Positions 9,301-18,012 of a DNA stretch of 64,000 nt are shown here, one piece after another (position 1 is the stretch's first letter; each line of letters opens with the position of its first letter). Origin of the DNA: Paucibacter_B soli (GTDB lineage: Bacteria > Pseudomonadota > Gammaproteobacteria > Burkholderiales > Burkholderiaceae_C); the NCBI RefSeq assembly GCF_037482845.1, contig NZ_JBBHJW010000002.1, positions 1 through 64,000 of the forward strand, in the 5' to 3' direction. The translations under genes were made by a program, and so were the position numbers. The notes beneath the pieces are model-generated. The model made no database searches and was not told the DNA's origin. It saw only the letters and a program-made list of their open reading frames with translations.

Positions 9301-12105
9301 GGCTTCGTGACCACCTATGTCGACATCACCGAGCGCAAGCGCCTGGAGTCCGATCGCCAGCGCAGCAACGAGCTGCTGCGCGTGGTGCTGGACAACCTGC
9401 CTTGCGGACTCACCGTGATCGACGCGCAGATGCAGGTGGTGCTGCACAACGCCATGTACACCCGACTCTACGAGCTGGAGTCGGAGCCGGCTCTGTGTGG
9501 GCTTGAACGCTTTGGTGTGGATGAATTGACGCGTTACCGCTGGCGTGCGGGCGACTATGGCCAGATCGGTGAGAGCGAGGCGGTCGAGATGGCGCGCATG
9601 CGGGTGCGCGAGGCCTTGCAGCGTCCGCATTTCTGGGAGCGCGTGCGCCCGGACGGTAGGTGTATGGAGGTGCGCAGCGCCCCGGTCAGCGGACTGGGCT
9701 TCGTGTCCACCTACACCGATGTGTCCGAACAGCGCCGCGCCGCTCAGGAGTTGGCGCGCACCGTGGCGTTGCTGAACGCGGTGTTGGATTCCACCACCAA
9801 GGTGGCCATCGTGGCCACCGGGCTGGACCGCAAGATCACCGTGTTCAATCGGGGCGCCGAGCAGATGCTGGGCTACAAGGCCGAGGAGGCGGTGGGCAAG
9901 CTCAGCTCGGCGGCCTTCATCCCCCAGGAAGGCCTGCGCGCTCTGGGCGAGCGGGTATCGCGCGAGACCGGAGAATCGCTCAGTGGCTTTGCCGCTCTGG
10001 TCCATCCCAGCCAGCTCAATTGCGAGCTGGAGAGCAGCTATGTGCGCAAGGATGGGCAGCAGTTCCAGGTCATGCGCGTGGTCACCGAGCTGCGTGGTCG
10101 CGATGGTGCGCGCTATGGCTATCTGGGCGTGTTCATCGACATCACGCGCCAAAAGGAGTACGAGGCCAGCCTGCAGGAAGCGCGCATCGCGGCCGAACAG
10201 GCCAGCGTCGCCAAGAGCCAGTTCCTGGCCAATATGAGTCACGAGATCCGTACGCCCATGAATGCCATCCTGGGCATGCTGAAGCTCTTGCAGAAGACCG
10301 GTCTGGACGCGCGCCAACGCGACTATGCGGGCAAAACCGAGGGCGCGGCTCGCTCGCTGCTGAGCCTGCTCAACGATATCCTGGACTTCTCCAAGGCCGA
10401 GGCCGGCAAGATGACCCTGGACCCGCATCCCTTCCGCCCGGACCATCTGCTACGCGACCTGGCCGTGATACTCGCCGCCAATGTGGGCGCCAAACCGCTG
10501 AATCTGCTGTTCGAACTGGACCCGGAACTGCCCGAGCTGGTGCAGGGCGACGCGCTGCGGCTGCAGCAGGTGCTCAACAACCTGGGTGGCAACGCCATCA
10601 AATTCACCCCGCGGGGTGAGGTGCGTGTATCGGTGCGTTGCCTGCGACGCGAGAGCCAGCTCCAGGAACTGGAGTTCGCGGTGCGCGACACCGGCATCGG
10701 CATTGCGCCCGAGCATCAGACCAGCATCTTCGCCGGCTTCACCCAGGCCGAGGCCTCCACCACACGGCGCTTCGGCGGCACCGGGCTGGGCCTGGCCATC
10801 AGTCGCAGTCTGGTAGAACTGATGGGCGGCGAGCTCAAGCTCGAGAGCGCGCCCGGGCTGGGCAGCCGTTTTTACTTCAGCGTCAGCCTGCCGGTGCTGG
10901 CCGAGGCACGCCACGGCGGCCGGGCCGACGCGCACGGCCAGCCCATCAGCGCGGACATGCTCAACCAGCTGGTGGACGAGTTGAGCGGCGGCGACGTCGA
11001 GGCGGTGGCCGAGCCCACGCAAACCGGCCCGCGCTTGCAGGGGCTGCGTTTGCTGGTGGTGGAGGACAACGTCAACAACCAGCAGGTGGCGCAGGAGTTG
11101 CTGGAAGACGAGGGCGCGCAGGTGTGCCTGGCCGAGCATGGAAAGCAAGCCCTGGAGCTGCTGCAGGCCGAACCGCGTGGCTATGATGCCGTGCTGATGG
11201 ACGTGCAAATGCCTGTGATGGATGGCTATACCGCCACCCGCCTGATACGCCAGCAGCTGGGCCTGGCCGAGCTGCCGATTCTGGCCATGACCGCGAATGC
11301 GATGGCGTCAGACCGCGAGGCCTGTCTGGCGGCCGGCATGAACGCCCATGTGGGCAAACCTTTCGATATGCAGGAGCTGGTGGATTGGCTGTGCAAGCTC
11401 ACCGGGCACAAGCCGGTCCGCACAGCGATGACGCCGCCGCCTGCTGGGGCGATCCTGATCGATGACGCCTTGCAGGCACAGGCGCAGGCGCAGGGGCTGG
11501 ACCTGCGCGATGCGCTGGGTCGTCTGATGGGCAAGACCGAGCTGCTGCTGCGCATGAGCCGCACCTTCCTGCAACAGTCGCTGGCCTTGGCCGCCGAGCT
11601 GCGGGCCGCGCCGGACGCGATGGCCGTGGCCCAGGCGCTGCACAGTTTCAAGGGCCTGGCTGCCACCCTGGGCGCCACGCGCCTGGCCACCCTGGGAGCG
11701 CAGGGCGAGCAACTCGCCAAGCAGGGGCAGCTGCCCGAGGCGGCATGGCTGGATGCGCTGCATCAGCAGATCGAGGCCGATGCGCGCGCCTTGCTGGCCC
11801 ATGCCGAGGCCTTGCAGGCGCGCTCCCAGCCAGCGGGGGCAGCCCAGTCCGATGCGGAGCCGGAACCGGGCGATGCCGGCCCGCCTGTTGCCGGCCTGGA
11901 TGGCTTGATCCGGCTGTTGCGCGCCTCCGATCTGGCGGCCTTGGATGCTTGCAGCCAGTGGCGTGCCGAACTGCCGGCGGCTTGGCGCCGGGCCCATGCC
12001 GAGGCCTTGGAACGGCTCGACGAGGCGATGGCCAACCTCGACTTTGTTGCCGCCCTGGCGGTTTGCGAGACCTGGCGCGCGCTGGCCGGGGAACATTCGT
12101 CATGA
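6355..12105 (+). CDS. Hybrid sensor histidine kinase with CHASE, seven PAS, REC and Hpt domains
   Basis: A 1916-residue inner-membrane sensor containing a full phosphorelay. Order by rough residues: TM1 26-49; CHASE periplasmic sensor 65-290; TM2 326-349; seven PAS/PAC units at about 362-482, 492-610, 616-742, 749-866, 877-996, 999-1126 and 1132-1262; HisKA with NMSHEIRTPMN (His1296); HATPase_c about 1396-1510 (GTGLGLAIS); REC with phospho-Asp1616 in LMDVQMPVMDG; Hpt with LHSFKG (His1763). Two ATGs (6355, 6358) follow an AAGGGG ribosome site; spacing favours the second slightly. Its stop overlaps the start of the REC-GGDEF gene (ATGA), so the latter is probably its output partner. The ligand is unknown. 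Confidence 0.9.
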   Translation: MMGEGDRGVHVAFGAWLRSLRFVDASRASVLALLVLITCVVLSAWGALWVDEQNWRDAKQRFDRHAQRVELELERRLALPVYGLHGARGVFAASQSVTRDEFRAYVASRDLPKEFPGIHGFGFVQRVARSDLVMFETEVRREAGMPFAVRTSGTAEDMFVIKYIEPLASNMAAWGLDLGSEPVRREAVERAMRGGQNALTGSITLLQDELRRPGFLLLVPIYRRGADPIRPEQRERALIGFVYAPIIAAELFAGLPEAAEQMLAVRIYEGGRAAAEHLLFDSAPELADRPSKLSVDRTLAFGGRELLLSLRPSAQFERSLHGAAPWWVLGGGSLLGALLALTVWLLAVGRRRAESLARQLNQDLQRLAMVAERTTNAVICTDRQLRITWVNEGFTRMTGYSAQEAQGRSPNELFSHPGSDAEVQRAFAEAGRAGLGCHREVCNRRKDGSLFWVDVDIQPVRDEQGELSGFIEIALDISERKAQELRLAAAMRESESLLDTIRRHAIVSITDAAGVIISANEAFCRISQYSEAELLGRKHSIVKSDVQPPVFWETVWRVISSGASWRGQICNRAKDGSLYWVDSIIAPILGADGTIDRYVSIRHDITASRMAARELQRERERLSNIIEGTNAATWEWNLQTGEVVLNERWAEMIGYRLEELQPISLDTWRSHVHPLDLRESSQIAKRHLEGELPAYEAELRLKHRDGHWVWVLSRGKLSSHTEDGKPLWISGTHLDITARKLAEESLRKSKSLLSRAERLAGVGGWELDIESQELTWSAGCWRLFDLEPGSITLEQSLSYFAERDQQQLKDAMYLAIHEGQSWDIELDLTTALGRFVWLRAVGEVVRDADGKAVRLVGAFDDVTARRELEARTRRNNSVLRSVLENLPCALSVFDGDLVLVAHNQQFRDLLGFPDQLFEGAQTHFEDIIRFNAQRGEYGEHENLDPIIDAIVERARHPEAHQLERTRPNGITLEVRGSPMPDGGFVTTYVDITERKRLESDRQRSNELLRVVLDNLPCGLTVIDAQMQVVLHNAMYTRLYELESEPALCGLERFGVDELTRYRWRAGDYGQIGESEAVEMARMRVREALQRPHFWERVRPDGRCMEVRSAPVSGLGFVSTYTDVSEQRRAAQELARTVALLNAVLDSTTKVAIVATGLDRKITVFNRGAEQMLGYKAEEAVGKLSSAAFIPQEGLRALGERVSRETGESLSGFAALVHPSQLNCELESSYVRKDGQQFQVMRVVTELRGRDGARYGYLGVFIDITRQKEYEASLQEARIAAEQASVAKSQFLANMSHEIRTPMNAILGMLKLLQKTGLDARQRDYAGKTEGAARSLLSLLNDILDFSKAEAGKMTLDPHPFRPDHLLRDLAVILAANVGAKPLNLLFELDPELPELVQGDALRLQQVLNNLGGNAIKFTPRGEVRVSVRCLRRESQLQELEFAVRDTGIGIAPEHQTSIFAGFTQAEASTTRRFGGTGLGLAISRSLVELMGGELKLESAPGLGSRFYFSVSLPVLAEARHGGRADAHGQPISADMLNQLVDELSGGDVEAVAEPTQTGPRLQGLRLLVVEDNVNNQQVAQELLEDEGAQVCLAEHGKQALELLQAEPRGYDAVLMDVQMPVMDGYTATRLIRQQLGLAELPILAMTANAMASDREACLAAGMNAHVGKPFDMQELVDWLCKLTGHKPVRTAMTPPPAGAILIDDALQAQAQAQGLDLRDALGRLMGKTELLLRMSRTFLQQSLALAAELRAAPDAMAVAQALHSFKGLAATLGATRLATLGAQGEQLAKQGQLPEAAWLDALHQQIEADARALLAHAEALQARSQPAGAAQSDAEPEPGDAGPPVAGLDGLIRLLRASDLAALDACSQWRAELPAAWRRAHAEALERLDEAMANLDFVAALAVCETWRALAGEHSS

Positions 12106-13019
12106 GCCAAGTCAACCCGCCCAGGCGCCGCCTGCTGCTGGTGGACGACCAGCCCATCAACATCCAGGCCCTGCATCAGTTGTTCGCGGCCGACCACCAG
12201 GTCTTCATGGCCACCTCGGGTGCCCAGGCCCTCAAGGTCTGCAGCGAAGTGATGCCCGACCTGGTGCTGCTGGATGTGCAGATGCCCGGCATGGACGGCC
12301 ATGAGGTGTGCCGGCGCATGCAGGCCGATCCGGCGCTGCGCGACATCCCGGTGATCTTCGTCACGGCGCACCGCGAGGCTGAGGCCGAGACGCAGGGCTT
12401 GGCGCTGGGTGCGGTGGACTTTATTTCCAAGCCCTTCAATCCGGCGGTAGTGCGCGCACGCGTCAAGACCCATTTGACGCTCAAGGCACAGAGCGATCTG
12501 CTGCGGCAACTGGCCTACCTGGACGGCCTTACCGGGGTCTACAACCGCCGCCACTTCGACACCCTGCTGCCGATCGAGTATCAGCGCTGCAGCCGCAGCG
12601 GCGGCAGCCTGGCGGTGTTGCTGGTGGACGTGGACTACTTCAAACGCTACAACGACTGCTATGGCCACCTGGCCGGAGACGACTGCCTGCGCCGCGTGGC
12701 CCAGACCCTGGCGAAGACCCTGCGCCGCCCCGGCGATCTGCTGTGCCGCTACGGCGGCGAAGAGTTCGTCTGCCTGCTGCCAGACACCGACCTGGCGGGC
12801 GCGCTTACCGTGGCCGAGCAACTGGTGAGCCAGGTGCGCGCCCTGGCGCTGCCCCATGCACAGTCCGAGCTGGGCCAGACCGTCAGCGTCAGCGTCGGTG
12901 GCGCCGCCGGCCATCCGCAGCCCGGTGGCGAGCCGGCCCTGTTGCTGAGCGTGGCCGACCAGCAACTCTATGCCGCCAAGCAGGGTGGGCGGGCGCGCGC
13001 CTCGTGTTGCGAGAGCTGA
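12102..13019 (+). CDS. Response regulator with GGDEF domain (diguanylate cyclase, PleD/WspR-like)
   Basis: A 305-residue cytosolic protein: an N-terminal REC domain with phospho-acceptor Asp58 (LLDVQMPGMDG) and a C-terminal GGDEF domain (about residues 140-300). The active-site signature is intact as GGEEF at residues 218-222. The product-inhibition I-site RPGD lies exactly five residues before it, so a catalytically active, feedback-controlled cyclase making c-di-GMP is expected. The start codon overlaps the stop of the upstream hybrid kinase, which predicts translational coupling. The kinase's Hpt domain (His1763) is the likely phosphate donor. Confidence 0.93.
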   Translation: MSQVNPPRRRLLLVDDQPINIQALHQLFAADHQVFMATSGAQALKVCSEVMPDLVLLDVQMPGMDGHEVCRRMQADPALRDIPVIFVTAHREAEAETQGLALGAVDFISKPFNPAVVRARVKTHLTLKAQSDLLRQLAYLDGLTGVYNRRHFDTLLPIEYQRCSRSGGSLAVLLVDVDYFKRYNDCYGHLAGDDCLRRVAQTLAKTLRRPGDLLCRYGGEEFVCLLPDTDLAGALTVAEQLVSQVRALALPHAQSELGQTVSVSVGGAAGHPQPGGEPALLLSVADQQLYAAKQGGRARASCCES

Positions 13020-13134
13020 ACGGCGGCGTTTCGAACAGCGTGGCGCGGGTGATGGGCTGTCACCGCATGCCGGACAGCTGGAGCGGCAGTTGGGCCGATG
13101 TGCCCGTGCCTTCGAGCAGGCACAATGCGCGGCC

Positions 13135-14073
13135 ATGTGCAAGATGGTGCTCAGGCTGGGATGGAGCAAGAGCTTGGGGCTGCGGCGTTTGATCGCTGGG
13201 GCCTGCTTGAGCCTGGGTGGCCTGATGGCGGTGGCCGCCGCGCCTGCAGGTACAGAGCTGGACTGGCGCTTCGTCCACAATGGGCCGGAGAGCAGCGAGG
13301 ACCAGCGCTATGAGTACCACTGGCGCGTGTTGCGCGCCGCCCTGGAGGCCACGCGGGTGAGCCACGGCGGCTATGTGCTCGAGTCGGTGGCCCATATGAA
13401 CGAGTCGCGCCAACTGCTGGAAATGCAGAAACCGGGCGGGCTCATCAACACCCTCGTGCTGGACAGTACCGTGTCTCTCGAACAGCGCCTGCTGCCGGTC
13501 AAGGTGCCTGTTGAGAAAGGCCTGCTGGGTTATCGCGTCTTCTTGATCCGCGCGCCCGAGCAAGCCCTGTTTTCTCAGGTACGCACGCTGGATCAGCTGC
13601 GGCGCTTCTCGATGGGCCAGCAGGCTGATTGGGACGATGTAGAGATTTACCGGGCGGCCGGCTTCAAGGTGGTGGGCGCGAGCAGCTACAAGGCGCTGTT
13701 CGCCATGCTCATGTCACGGCGCTTCGATGCCCTGGGCCGCGGCGTCATCGAGGTAGAGGCGGAACTGGCGGCCAATCGGAGCCGGTTCCCCGACATGGCC
13801 CTGGAGCAAGACTTGCTCCTGCATTACCCACTGGCTGTGTACTTCTGGTTCCCCCGTACCGACATCGGCCGGCGCTACCACGCGAGAGTGGAGTTGGGCA
13901 TGCGCCAGATCGCCGCAGACGGCACGCTGGACCGCCTGTTTAGACAAGAGTTCGGCGATCTCGTCGAGCGCTTGCAGCTCAACAAGCGCCGCCTATTCGA
14001 AATCGCGAATCCGCTGCTGCCGCATGACTTGGGTGCCGACAAACCGGCCTGGTGGTTCGACCCCGGGCGCTGA
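13135..14073 (+). CDS. Periplasmic solute-binding-like protein
   Basis: A 312-residue protein. The start at 13135 gives a signal peptide (basic MCKMVLRLGWSK, hydrophobic LIAGACLSLGGLMAVAAA, cleavage near residue 40). The mature part has the look of an extracellular solute-binding family 3 fold: an N-terminal lobe, a central hinge region (LLGYRVFLIRAP, LRRFSMGQQADWDD), and the late motif RVELGMRQIAADGTLDRLFRQEFG. No ABC permease or ATPase gene is adjacent, so it more likely serves as a ligand-presenting partner for the upstream CHASE-PAS kinase than as part of a transporter; this is inference. A 115-base gap separates it from the GGDEF gene. The island boundary follows 38 bases after its stop. 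Confidence 0.7.
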   Translation: MCKMVLRLGWSKSLGLRRLIAGACLSLGGLMAVAAAPAGTELDWRFVHNGPESSEDQRYEYHWRVLRAALEATRVSHGGYVLESVAHMNESRQLLEMQKPGGLINTLVLDSTVSLEQRLLPVKVPVEKGLLGYRVFLIRAPEQALFSQVRTLDQLRRFSMGQQADWDDVEIYRAAGFKVVGASSYKALFAMLMSRRFDALGRGVIEVEAELAANRSRFPDMALEQDLLLHYPLAVYFWFPRTDIGRRYHARVELGMRQIAADGTLDRLFRQEFGDLVERLQLNKRRLFEIANPLLPHDLGADKPAWWFDPGR

Positions 14074-14110
14074 GCGAGTCGCCAGCCGGGTCTCAACGAG
14101 GGCATGGCGC

Positions 14111-14128
14111 TGGAGCGGGTGATGGGAA
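14111..14128 (+). other. Left attachment site (attL candidate)
   Basis: A direct repeat of the tRNA-Gly 3' end, including the CCA complement, with one mismatch (T for A at 14123). It also forms one arm of a perfect 10-base inverted repeat, TGGAGCGGGT (14111-14120) and ACCCGCTCCA (14128-14137), with a seven-base loop. Confidence 0.7.
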
Positions 14129-14150
14129 CCCGCTCCATGTCTCGGTGCCC

Positions 14151-14199
14151 GCTACAGCACCCGGGTTGAACGGCCATTTGTAGCACGACTTTGTAGCAG
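14151..14199 (+). repeat. TTTGTAGCA boxes near attL (putative recombinase arm sites)
   Basis: TTTGTAGCAC at 14177-14186 and ACTTTGTAGCAG at 14188-14199 repeat the same word 13 bases apart. An inverted GCTACAGCA lies at 14151. The 12-mer ACTTTGTAGCAG recurs exactly at 37013-37024 by the other island end, which suggests arm-type binding sites for the island integrase. Confidence 0.5.
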
Positions 14200-14322
14200 T
14201 GGTCGGCGTTTTATTGGCCTGCCAGCCGTCTGCATGCACGCCGGCTGGATGCGGCCTCACCGATGTCCGCAAACAGATCGCGCTCCACCCCATAGGCTGG
14301 GCATGAAGGGCTTTTGTGCGAT

Positions 14323-14338
14323 GTCAGTGAAAACTGAC
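14323..14338. promoter_or_regulatory. Inverted repeat upstream of hsdR
   Basis: GTCAGT-GAAA-ACTGAC is a perfect six-base inverted repeat, 111 bases before the hsdR start, in the leader of the defence operon. It could be an operator or a DNA hairpin. No convincing -35/-10 pair was found in 14200-14448, and no protein-coding gene is evident there. Confidence 0.3.
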
Positions 14339-14448
14339 GTAGTTAGGGTGTTTCATGCCCTTTTGCCTCTGTGCGCCTTGGTATGCTCATCCCATAAGTA
14401 ACGGCGTGCAACACGACACTGCCGACAAGAGCAAACCCAGGGTAGGAC

Positions 14449-17400
14449 ATGGGAAGCCCCTCAAACTTCAGCTTTCTCGCCGAACATGCGCCGCTGCTTG
14501 CCGATCTGGGCGCAACAGCGGAAAAGCTGTTTCCGTTCGATCCCGCGAGCTGTGTGCTCAAGCTGAGGCTTCTTGGTGAAGCCCTCACACAAGAGATTGC
14601 TGCCCGACTGGGCGTCCGATTGCAGCAACCGAGCCAAGCTGAGTTGCTGCGTGCCGTGGATGGCCGGCTGGGGCTGGACCCCCAGGTGCGCCAGATGTTC
14701 CACCTGCTGCGCCGGCGAGGCAACGCTGCCGCCCACGAGCTTGAGCATGACATCGGCTACCGCGAGGGGCTTGAGACGCTGAAGATCGCACGGGAGGTTG
14801 CGGTCTGGTTTCATCGCACCTTTGGCAAACGGGCTGACTTCAGGCCGGGGCCATTTGTGCTTCCTGACGATCCGAGCAGCAAGCTGGCCAAGCTCCAAAG
14901 CCAGATTGCCGAGCTCAGCCTTGAGCTCCAGAACGCTCAGTCGGCGCGGAGCGGCCAGATCCAGCTTGCTCAGTTGCTGGAGGCGCAGGCCGCTCAAGAG
15001 CGTGAGATGGCTCAGCGCGCCCAGGAAGAGCGCGAGGTCTATGAGGCCCTGGCCGTGGAGGCCAGCGAGCGCTACGCGGCCCTGAAGACCGAGTTTGATG
15101 CCAAGGTGGGCGGGCCTGCGCGCGAGGCCAGCCAGGCCGAAGTGCTTGAGTTCGCAGAACGCGCCAACCAGGCCGCCAAGAAGGTGCAGATGGATGAGGC
15201 TGCAACGCGGCTCATCATCGACCAGCAGCTCATGGATGCCGGCTGGGAGGCCGATACCGTCAACTTGACCCACGCCAAGGGTGTGCGTCCGGAGCGCAAC
15301 CGGAATCGCGCCATTGCGGAGTGGCCGACGCAGGGCAAGCAGAGTGCCGACTACATGCTCTTTGCCGGTCTGACCCCGCTTGCTGCCGTTGAAGCCAAAC
15401 GTTTGAACGTCAACGTGGCCGGCAAAGTCGATCAGGCCGAGCGCTACGCCCGCGGCATGCCCCTGGAGGCCGAGCATGTGCCGGCCTGGACCTTGGAGGG
15501 GCTGCAAGGCCCTTGGCCAGACGGACAGGGCGGGCACTTCTATGTGCCGTTCGCCTATTCGAGCAACGGCCGTCCGCTGGTCAAGCAGAGCCCTGAGGCG
15601 AGCGGAACCTGGCATCGCGATCTGCGCCACCCCTCGAACCTGAAGCGCGCCCTGCCGAGCTTTCATTCACCTGGCGGCCTGCTGGACCAGCTCAAACGCG
15701 ACAAGGCCGCGGCCGAGGCTCGATTGCAGCAGGAGGGCTTTGCGTATTTGCGCCTGCGCGACTATCAGGAACGTGCCATCCAGGCGGTCGAGGCGGCCCT
15801 GGCCGGTGGGCAAGCCAAATGCCTGCTGGCCATGGCCACGGGTACCGGCAAGACGCGCACCATCATCGGGCTGATGTACCGCTTCCTGAAGGCCGAGCGA
15901 TTCAAGCGAATCCTGTTTCTGGTGGACCGCACGGCGCTTGGCGATCAGGCCATGGACGCTTTCAACGAGGCCCCCCTGGAGCAGAACCAGCCCCTCTCCA
16001 AGATCTACAACATCGCCGACCTGGGTGACATGGCAGCCGAAGCCGAAACGCGGGTGCAGGTGGCCACTGTGCAGGCCATGGTCAAGCGCGTGTTCAACGG
16101 CGACGCCGCCCCCAGCGTGGATGCCTACGACTGCATCATCGTGGACGAGGCCCACCGGGGCTACGCGCTGGACCAGGAGATGACCGAGGGTGAGTTGGCA
16201 TTGCGCGACCAGGCGCAGTACCTGTCCAGCTACCGCCGCGTGCTCGACTATTTCGACGCTGTGAAGATCGGCCTGACGGCGACGCCGGCAGGCCATACCT
16301 CGGAGATCTTTGGCAAGCCCGTCTACACCTATTCCTATCGCGAAGCCGTGGCGGACGACTGGTTGATCGACCACGAGCCGCCCATACGCTATGAAACCCT
16401 GTTGAGCCGGCAGGGCATCCACTTTGCCAAGGGCCAGTCGGTGGAGGCCATCAATCTCGGCACGGGCGAGATTCAAGCGGCCGAGCTGGACGATGAGCTG
16501 CACTTCGAGCTGGAGAGCTTCAACAAGCGGGTGATCAGCGAGGACTTCAACCGTGTCGTCTGTGAGCAGCTGGCCCAGGAGTTGGACCCCAACGGCGAAG
16601 AGAAGACCATGATCTTCTGCGCCACCGATGCGCATGCCGACATGGTCAAGCGCCTGCTGGACGATGCCTTCAAGGCCGTCCATGGCGAGCAATACAACGA
16701 GGCCGCCGTGCGCAAGATCACGGGTGCCTCAGACAAGGTGGATCAGCTGATCCGGCTCTACAAGAACGAGCGCTATCCCAGCATCGCCATCACGGTTGAC
16801 CTGCTGACCACCGGCATCGACGTGCCGGCCATCTGCCATCTGGTCTTCATGCGCCGGGTGCGCTCGCGCATTCTTTACGAGCAGATGATTGGCCGCGCTA
16901 CGCGCCGCTGCGACGAGATCGGCAAGACGGTCTTCAAGATCTATGACCCCGTGGATCTTTATGCATCGCTGCAGCAGGTCAACACCATGCAGCCCTTGGT
17001 CAAGGATCCGAAGGTCAGCATCGAACAGTTGATCAAGGAGTTGAACAGCCCCGCCAGCTACGAGGCGCCTGGCAGCGGCCAGGGGCGCACTCATGCGCAT
17101 GACGTGCTGGATCAGCTCAATCAGAAGCTGATGCGCGTGCTGCGCAAGGCCACCCACAGTGCCGAGAAACGCCCGCTTCTGCGGGAGCGCCTGGCTTCGT
17201 TGGAGCAGCAGTGGGGTATGCCGCCGGATCAACTGCACCGGCATCTTCACGAGCTGGGCCAGCAGCATGGCCCCAAGGCGGCGGCGGACTTTCTGCGCCA
17301 CAGCACGCGGCTGTTGACCCAGCTGGCGGAAGTGCAGGAGTTGTTGGGCACCGCCTACATGCCCATCCTGTCCAACCATGCCGATGAACTTGTGGCGCGT

Positions 17401-17928
17401 GAGCAGAGCTGGGGTACCTACAAGAAGCCCGAGGACTACCTCGACGGCTTTGGCGACTTCATCCGCCAGCAGATCAACCAGTCAGCCGCCTTGGCCGCGG
17501 TGGTTCAGCGGCCGAAAGATCTGACCCGCGAGCAGCTGAAGCAGGTGCGCTTGCTGTTGGATGCGCATGGCTTCTCTGAGGCCAATCTGAAAGCTGCCTG
17601 GCGCAGCAAGACCAACCAGGAAATTGCCGCCAGCATCGTCGGCTACATTCGCCAGGCCGCCCTGGGCGAGGCGATGGTGCCGTTTGAGCAACGCGTGATG
17701 CAGGCCATGCAGCGCATCTACGCCATGCGCAGCTGGTCGCCCATGCAGCGCCGCTGGCTGGATCGCCTGGCCAAGCAGCTGGTTCACGAGGTGGTGATGG
17801 ATGCCGCCTTTGTGAACAGCGCCTTTGCCCAGGATGGCGGCGCCAAGCAACTAAATAGGCTGCTCGGGGGAGACCTCGACGTGGTAATGGCCAGAATGTG
17901 CGAGGGCCTTTGGGGCGCCGCAGCGTAA
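14449..17928 (+). CDS. hsdR: Type I restriction enzyme R subunit with N-terminal DUF4145 domain
   Basis: A 1159-residue motor/nuclease subunit of a type I restriction enzyme, which translocates and cuts unmodified DNA. Residues 1-about 130 resemble DUF4145 and about 140-245 form a charged coiled coil. A PD-(D/E)xK nuclease follows (Asp301, then Glu315-Ala-Lys317). The SF2 helicase shows Walker A MATGTGKT at 462-469 and the DEAH box at 566-569, followed by helicase C (TTGIDVPAICHLVF, QMIGRATRRCDEIGK). The C-terminal part resembles the EcoEI R C-terminal region. A GGGTAGGA ribosome site precedes the start. It leads the island's + strand gene run and is longer than R subunits lacking the DUF4145 extension. 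Confidence 0.95.
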   Translation: MGSPSNFSFLAEHAPLLADLGATAEKLFPFDPASCVLKLRLLGEALTQEIAARLGVRLQQPSQAELLRAVDGRLGLDPQVRQMFHLLRRRGNAAAHELEHDIGYREGLETLKIAREVAVWFHRTFGKRADFRPGPFVLPDDPSSKLAKLQSQIAELSLELQNAQSARSGQIQLAQLLEAQAAQEREMAQRAQEEREVYEALAVEASERYAALKTEFDAKVGGPAREASQAEVLEFAERANQAAKKVQMDEAATRLIIDQQLMDAGWEADTVNLTHAKGVRPERNRNRAIAEWPTQGKQSADYMLFAGLTPLAAVEAKRLNVNVAGKVDQAERYARGMPLEAEHVPAWTLEGLQGPWPDGQGGHFYVPFAYSSNGRPLVKQSPEASGTWHRDLRHPSNLKRALPSFHSPGGLLDQLKRDKAAAEARLQQEGFAYLRLRDYQERAIQAVEAALAGGQAKCLLAMATGTGKTRTIIGLMYRFLKAERFKRILFLVDRTALGDQAMDAFNEAPLEQNQPLSKIYNIADLGDMAAEAETRVQVATVQAMVKRVFNGDAAPSVDAYDCIIVDEAHRGYALDQEMTEGELALRDQAQYLSSYRRVLDYFDAVKIGLTATPAGHTSEIFGKPVYTYSYREAVADDWLIDHEPPIRYETLLSRQGIHFAKGQSVEAINLGTGEIQAAELDDELHFELESFNKRVISEDFNRVVCEQLAQELDPNGEEKTMIFCATDAHADMVKRLLDDAFKAVHGEQYNEAAVRKITGASDKVDQLIRLYKNERYPSIAITVDLLTTGIDVPAICHLVFMRRVRSRILYEQMIGRATRRCDEIGKTVFKIYDPVDLYASLQQVNTMQPLVKDPKVSIEQLIKELNSPASYEAPGSGQGRTHAHDVLDQLNQKLMRVLRKATHSAEKRPLLRERLASLEQQWGMPPDQLHRHLHELGQQHGPKAAADFLRHSTRLLTQLAEVQELLGTAYMPILSNHADELVAREQSWGTYKKPEDYLDGFGDFIRQQINQSAALAAVVQRPKDLTREQLKQVRLLLDAHGFSEANLKAAWRSKTNQEIAASIVGYIRQAALGEAMVPFEQRVMQAMQRIYAMRSWSPMQRRWLDRLAKQLVHEVVMDAAFVNSAFAQDGGAKQLNRLLGGDLDVVMARMCEGLWGAAA

Positions 17929-18012
17929 AGCCGATTGCCTGATCGGCGAGTTGAGTCGCCAGTAGCCTGTGTGCTCGTACACCTTGGTCAACAAAAATAG
18001 TCCCAACGAAAC

